Below, piece by piece: positions 61,401-64,000 of a stretch of 64,000 nt of DNA (position 1 is the first letter of the stretch; the number at the start of each line of letters is the position of its first letter). The DNA comes from Candidatus Fonsibacter ubiquis (GTDB lineage: Bacteria; Pseudomonadota; Alphaproteobacteria; Pelagibacterales; Pelagibacteraceae): contig NZ_CP024034.1 of assembly GCF_002688585.1 (NCBI RefSeq), positions 62,001-126,000 on the forward strand, given 5' to 3'. The position numbers and the translations under genes are program-made. The notes beneath the pieces are model-generated. The model searched no databases. It was not told where the DNA came from and was given only the letters and a program-made list of their open reading frames with translations.

Positions 61401-62342
61401 CTAAAAAAATAATTTAGCAATAAATGTATAAAGCGGGATTCCAATTATAATATTTATTGGAAAAGTAAGCCCTAAAGACATTCCAAAATAAAGCGATGGA
61501 TTAGCTTGTGGTAGTGCGTATTTTAATGCAGCTGGCACTGCAATATAAGAAGCACTTGCTGATAAAACCATTAATAAAATAGTTTCTCCCAAATCTACTC
61601 CAGCAATTTTGCAAATAATTAAAGCTAATAAAGCATGAACGGGTGGTGCAAATATTCCATACACTAAAACATAGATAGGTTTGTTTAAAACTTGTTTAAA
61701 ATTTTTAGCAACCATCAATCCCATATCCAGTAAGAAAAATGCAAGCATTCCTTTAAATAAATCAATTGAAAAAGGCGCCATTATTCTCTCTCCCGTAGAT
61801 CCTGCAAAAAGACCAACGATCATAGCGCCAATTAAAAGTAACTGTGCACCGTCGGTGAAAGATTTGTGCAACAAGTTTAATGAACTTCCTTTTTTATTTG
61901 ATTTTGCAGCATTTGCTAAAAAGACTGCAAGGATAATTGCAGGAGATTCCATTAATGCCATGGCAGCTGCCATATGACCGCCATAAGAAATTTGATTTAG
62001 ATCTAAAAATTGACTTGCGGTAATAAAAGTAACCGCACTTACCGAGCCATAGGTTGCAGCAATTGCAGCTGCATCATAATTATTTAATTTTTTTTTAAGA
62101 AAAAAGTAACCAAGTATTGGAACTATAATTGCAAGCATTACCGCAATGGATAAGGTTTTTGCAATATCAATTGTTAATCCTGATTTTTGTAAAGCAAATC
62201 CACCCTTTAAACCCAGAGCCATTAACAGATATAAAGATAAAAATTTTGTAATTGCTGGAGGAATTTCTAAATTAGATCGAACAGCACCTGCAAAAACACC
62301 AAAGATAAAAAATAAAATTGCAGGATCTAGTATATTTTGCAT
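61401..62342 (-). CDS. SbtA-like sodium-dependent bicarbonate transporter (DUF897)
   Basis: This 313-aa protein has about ten TM helices and SbtA family features: PPAITKFLSLYLLMALGLKGGFAL, TYGSVSAVTFITASQFL, ALMESPAIILAVFLA and SASYIAVPAALKYALPQANPSLYFGMSLGLTFPINI. In cyanobacteria it imports bicarbonate with Na+; here anaplerotic CO2 fixation is a likely use. No SbtB gene is adjacent. Confidence 0.87.
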   Translation of the reverse strand: MQNILDPAILFFIFGVFAGAVRSNLEIPPAITKFLSLYLLMALGLKGGFALQKSGLTIDIAKTLSIAVMLAIIVPILGYFFLKKKLNNYDAAAIAATYGSVSAVTFITASQFLDLNQISYGGHMAAAMALMESPAIILAVFLANAAKSNKKGSSLNLLHKSFTDGAQLLLIGAMIVGLFAGSTGERIMAPFSIDLFKGMLAFFLLDMGLMVAKNFKQVLNKPIYVLVYGIFAPPVHALLALIICKIAGVDLGETILLMVLSASASYIAVPAALKYALPQANPSLYFGMSLGLTFPINIIIGIPLYTFIAKLFF

Positions 62343-62445
62343 TTATTTTAATTTTTTGTCAGTTCTATTATCATATTCTTCTTATTTGTCGTGATTTTAA
62401 ATTTATAAATATTAATTTTATTAAAATTAGCTATTATTAGAAACC

Positions 62446-63330
62446 ATGACTGCAAAAGAGATAAATAACATAAAGAATAATAAGGAAGTAATTAACCTAT
62501 ATGACCAATATGCACACGGTAAAATTACTAAAAGAGAATTTCTAGATAAAGTTCAAACGTTTGTACTTGGCATAAGTGCAGTTGCAGTCCTTGAAATATT
62601 AACGCCAAAATATTCCTACGCTAATCAAGTGGATCCAAATGACAAAAGTCTTCAAATAACTACAATCACATATCAATCTTTAAAAGGTCATGGTCCGATT
62701 AAAAGTTATGTGGTCAAACCAATTAACAGTAATGAAAAAACTCCAGTAATTTTATTAGTTCATGAAAATCGCGGATTAAACCCTTACATTATGGATGTTG
62801 CACGAAGACTGGCTAAAGAAAACTTTATCGCATTTGCTCCAGATGGTTTATCTGCAAAAGGGGGATACCCTGGCAATGATGATCAGGGCAGAGAAATGCA
62901 GGCATCACTGGATCAGGAAAAATTAAAACAAGATTTTTTTGCAGGAATTGAATATTTAGAAAAAAATTATAAGTCAAAAATTGGCACCGTTGGTTTTTGT
63001 TATGGTGGCGGGATGGTAAATCAGCTTGCCGTAAACTTTAAAAATATATCAGCAGCCGTTTCTTATTATGGTCCACAAGCAGATCTTAAAGATGTGCCAA
63101 AAATTCAATCTCCCCTAATGCTTCACTATGCAGAGTTTGATGAGAGAATTAATAAAGGCTGGCCAGATTTTGAGACTAGTCTAAAAGAAAATAAGAAAAA
63201 TTATATTATTCATTATTATAAAGGCGTAAATCATGCTTTTCATAACGATACCACGCCAAGATACGATAAAGCTGCTGCAGAATTATCTTGGAAAAGATCA
63301 ATGGATTTTTTTAAAAAATACTTAGCTTAA
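62446..63330 (+). CDS. Dienelactone hydrolase-family protein with N-terminal extension
   Basis: This 294-aa alpha/beta hydrolase has Cys in GFCYGGGM (about residue 184), Asp in YAEFDERI and His in VNHAFHND, the DLH triad. About 60 residues precede the domain, including GKITKREFLDKVQTFVLGISAVAVLEIL, an export-signal-like or membrane-anchor segment without a clear twin-Arg. Substrate unknown. Confidence 0.85.
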   Translation: MTAKEINNIKNNKEVINLYDQYAHGKITKREFLDKVQTFVLGISAVAVLEILTPKYSYANQVDPNDKSLQITTITYQSLKGHGPIKSYVVKPINSNEKTPVILLVHENRGLNPYIMDVARRLAKENFIAFAPDGLSAKGGYPGNDDQGREMQASLDQEKLKQDFFAGIEYLEKNYKSKIGTVGFCYGGGMVNQLAVNFKNISAAVSYYGPQADLKDVPKIQSPLMLHYAEFDERINKGWPDFETSLKENKKNYIIHYYKGVNHAFHNDTTPRYDKAAAELSWKRSMDFFKKYLA

Positions 63331-63358
63331 ATTATTTAATTAAGTACTCTTTAAGTAA

Positions 63359-63718
63359 ATGTATGAATTCCTAGCAACTCTTACGCTCATCATCCATTTT
63401 TTATTTATTTTATTTGTAATCTTTGGTGCTCTTTTATTCTTTATTAAACCTTGGATATTATATTTTCATATTCCAGCATTTCTTTATGGAGTTTATGTGG
63501 AATTAACCCAAAGTATTTGTCCGCTTACATATATTGAGAATTATTTTTTAACTAAAGCAAATCTTGCATCCTATTCAACCTCTTTTATTCAAAACTATCT
63601 TTATGCAATTATTTATCCAATCAACCTAACAAAAGAGATCCAAATCAGCCTTGCAATTGCTTTGCTGATTATCAATGGAATAATTTATGGGTTTATTATT
63701 AAGAGAAAAAAATTCTAA
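63359..63718 (+). CDS. DUF2784-family membrane protein
   Basis: This 119-aa protein has three TM helices with the pattern IIHFLFILFVIFGALLFF, FHIPAFLYGVYVELTQSICPLTYIENYF, the DUF2784 signature including the conserved Cys-Pro-Leu-Thr. Function unknown. Convergent with the DUF1330 gene (4-bp overlap). Confidence 0.83.
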   Translation: MYEFLATLTLIIHFLFILFVIFGALLFFIKPWILYFHIPAFLYGVYVELTQSICPLTYIENYFLTKANLASYSTSFIQNYLYAIIYPINLTKEIQISLAIALLIINGIIYGFIIKRKKF

Positions 63719-63999
63719 GCACCTTCGATGATTAGGCCAATGGATTTTGCATTCTTAAATCTAATCTCGCGGATGGGTTTATATTCCTCACTATTGTACC
63801 ACTCTAAAGCTTTTTGGTAACTTGGAAATTGTATGACTACTGTTCTTGGATGAGGAAATGATCCTTCAATTTTTGTTGTAGTTCCACCGCGTACAATATA
63901 TTTGCCACCAAACTTTTCTGTAATGGGCACAACCTTTTGGAGATATTCTTTATAATCTTCGGGATTAGTTACATTGATATTAAAAATTGCATAGCCAAA
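63715..63999 (-). CDS. DUF1330-family protein, 5' truncated by the window
   Basis: The frame is open from the window edge (codon at 63999) to TAG near 63715: FGYAIFNINVTNPEDYKEYLQ... then KFGGKYIVRGG and FPSYQKALEWYNSEEYKPIREIR, the DUF1330 pattern of a small dimeric alpha/beta barrel of about 95 aa. A GTG at 63930 is internal, not the start. Nearly the whole gene is present; only the first residue or few are missing. Confidence 0.87.
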   Translation of the reverse strand, partial: FGYAIFNINVTNPEDYKEYLQKVVPITEKFGGKYIVRGGTTTKIEGSFPHPRTVVIQFPSYQKALEWYNSEEYKPIREIRFKNAKSIGLIIEGA

Positions 64000-64000
64000 C

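Noticed and set aside
61681..61977. 98-codon frame antisense to the SbtA-like gene
   Set aside because: Complete overlap with a clear transporter gene and no family features.
63715..63930. DUF1330 gene starting at GTG 63930
   Set aside because: The frame stays open to the window edge and the upstream residues (GYAIFNINVTNPEDY) fit the start of the DUF1330 domain.

Overview
The window is strongly AT-rich, densely coded DNA with short intergenic gaps. It has no transposase, integrase, phage, CRISPR, rRNA or recognisable tRNA signature. The gene set points to a streamlined, aerobic, probably aquatic alphaproteobacterium. It includes a class I polyhydroxybutyrate (PHB) system with PhaR and phasin, an alphaproteobacterial LexA box (GAAC-N7-GAAC) before umuDC, an AqpS/ArsC-type arsenic pair, an ScfR-type regulator beside isocitrate lyase, two photolyase-family proteins, KatG and Fe-SOD. 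A SAR11/HIMB59-like or other low-GC marine or freshwater lineage fits, but I cannot place it by sequence search.

Layout. 1-5.5 kb: the 3' end of selO, a TesA-like esterase divergent from a YbbA/YbbP-like ABC exporter, and a renalase-like flavoprotein. 5.5-12.3 kb: PHB metabolism (phaR and phaC on the minus strand; phasin, phaB, phaA, a crotonase and a fluoroacetate-dehalogenase-like hydrolase on the plus strand), with candidate PhaR sites in the divergent gap. 12.3-15.4 kb: ScfR regulator divergent from a small protein plus aceA (glyoxylate shunt), which would feed carbon from acetyl-CoA or PHB into the TCA cycle. 15.4-16.7 kb: split YeeE/YedE transporter with a DUF2892 protein. 16.7-21.8 kb: LexA-controlled umuD-umuC followed by a photolyase-related gene, an atypical SDR and an FGE-like protein. 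21.8-27.1 kb: tandem TerC proteins, SOUL protein, an unexplained structured region, a small highly expressed-looking protein, aqpS-arsC, a Zur-type regulator with a perfect operator, and a D-Ala-D-Ala endopeptidase-like protein.

27.2-41.2 kb: CPA2 antiporter, methyltransferases, pal, a 55-bp direct repeat flanking one gene, phosphofructokinase and pyruvate kinase (Embden-Meyerhof glycolysis), asparaginase, KatG and several small membrane proteins. 41.2-47.1 kb: a compact cluster of a two-component system, thermostable-hemolysin-family protein, AMP-dependent ligase, heme-oxygenase-like diiron protein, TPR protein and SDR. Matching direct-repeat boxes lie in front of the regulator and of the first enzyme gene. 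I consider this the best candidate for an undescribed system here. 47.1-64 kb: SulP transporter, azoreductase, Hsp20 with a likely ROSE-type RNA thermometer, soluble sugar dehydrogenase, Fe-SOD, an unusual photolyase-like protein with its FAD domain first, HDAC-family deacetylase, MFS and membrane proteins, tandem bactofilins, SbtA-like transporter, dienelactone hydrolase, DUF2784 and the start-truncated DUF1330 gene.

All family assignments come from reading motifs and overall pattern. No database search was run.
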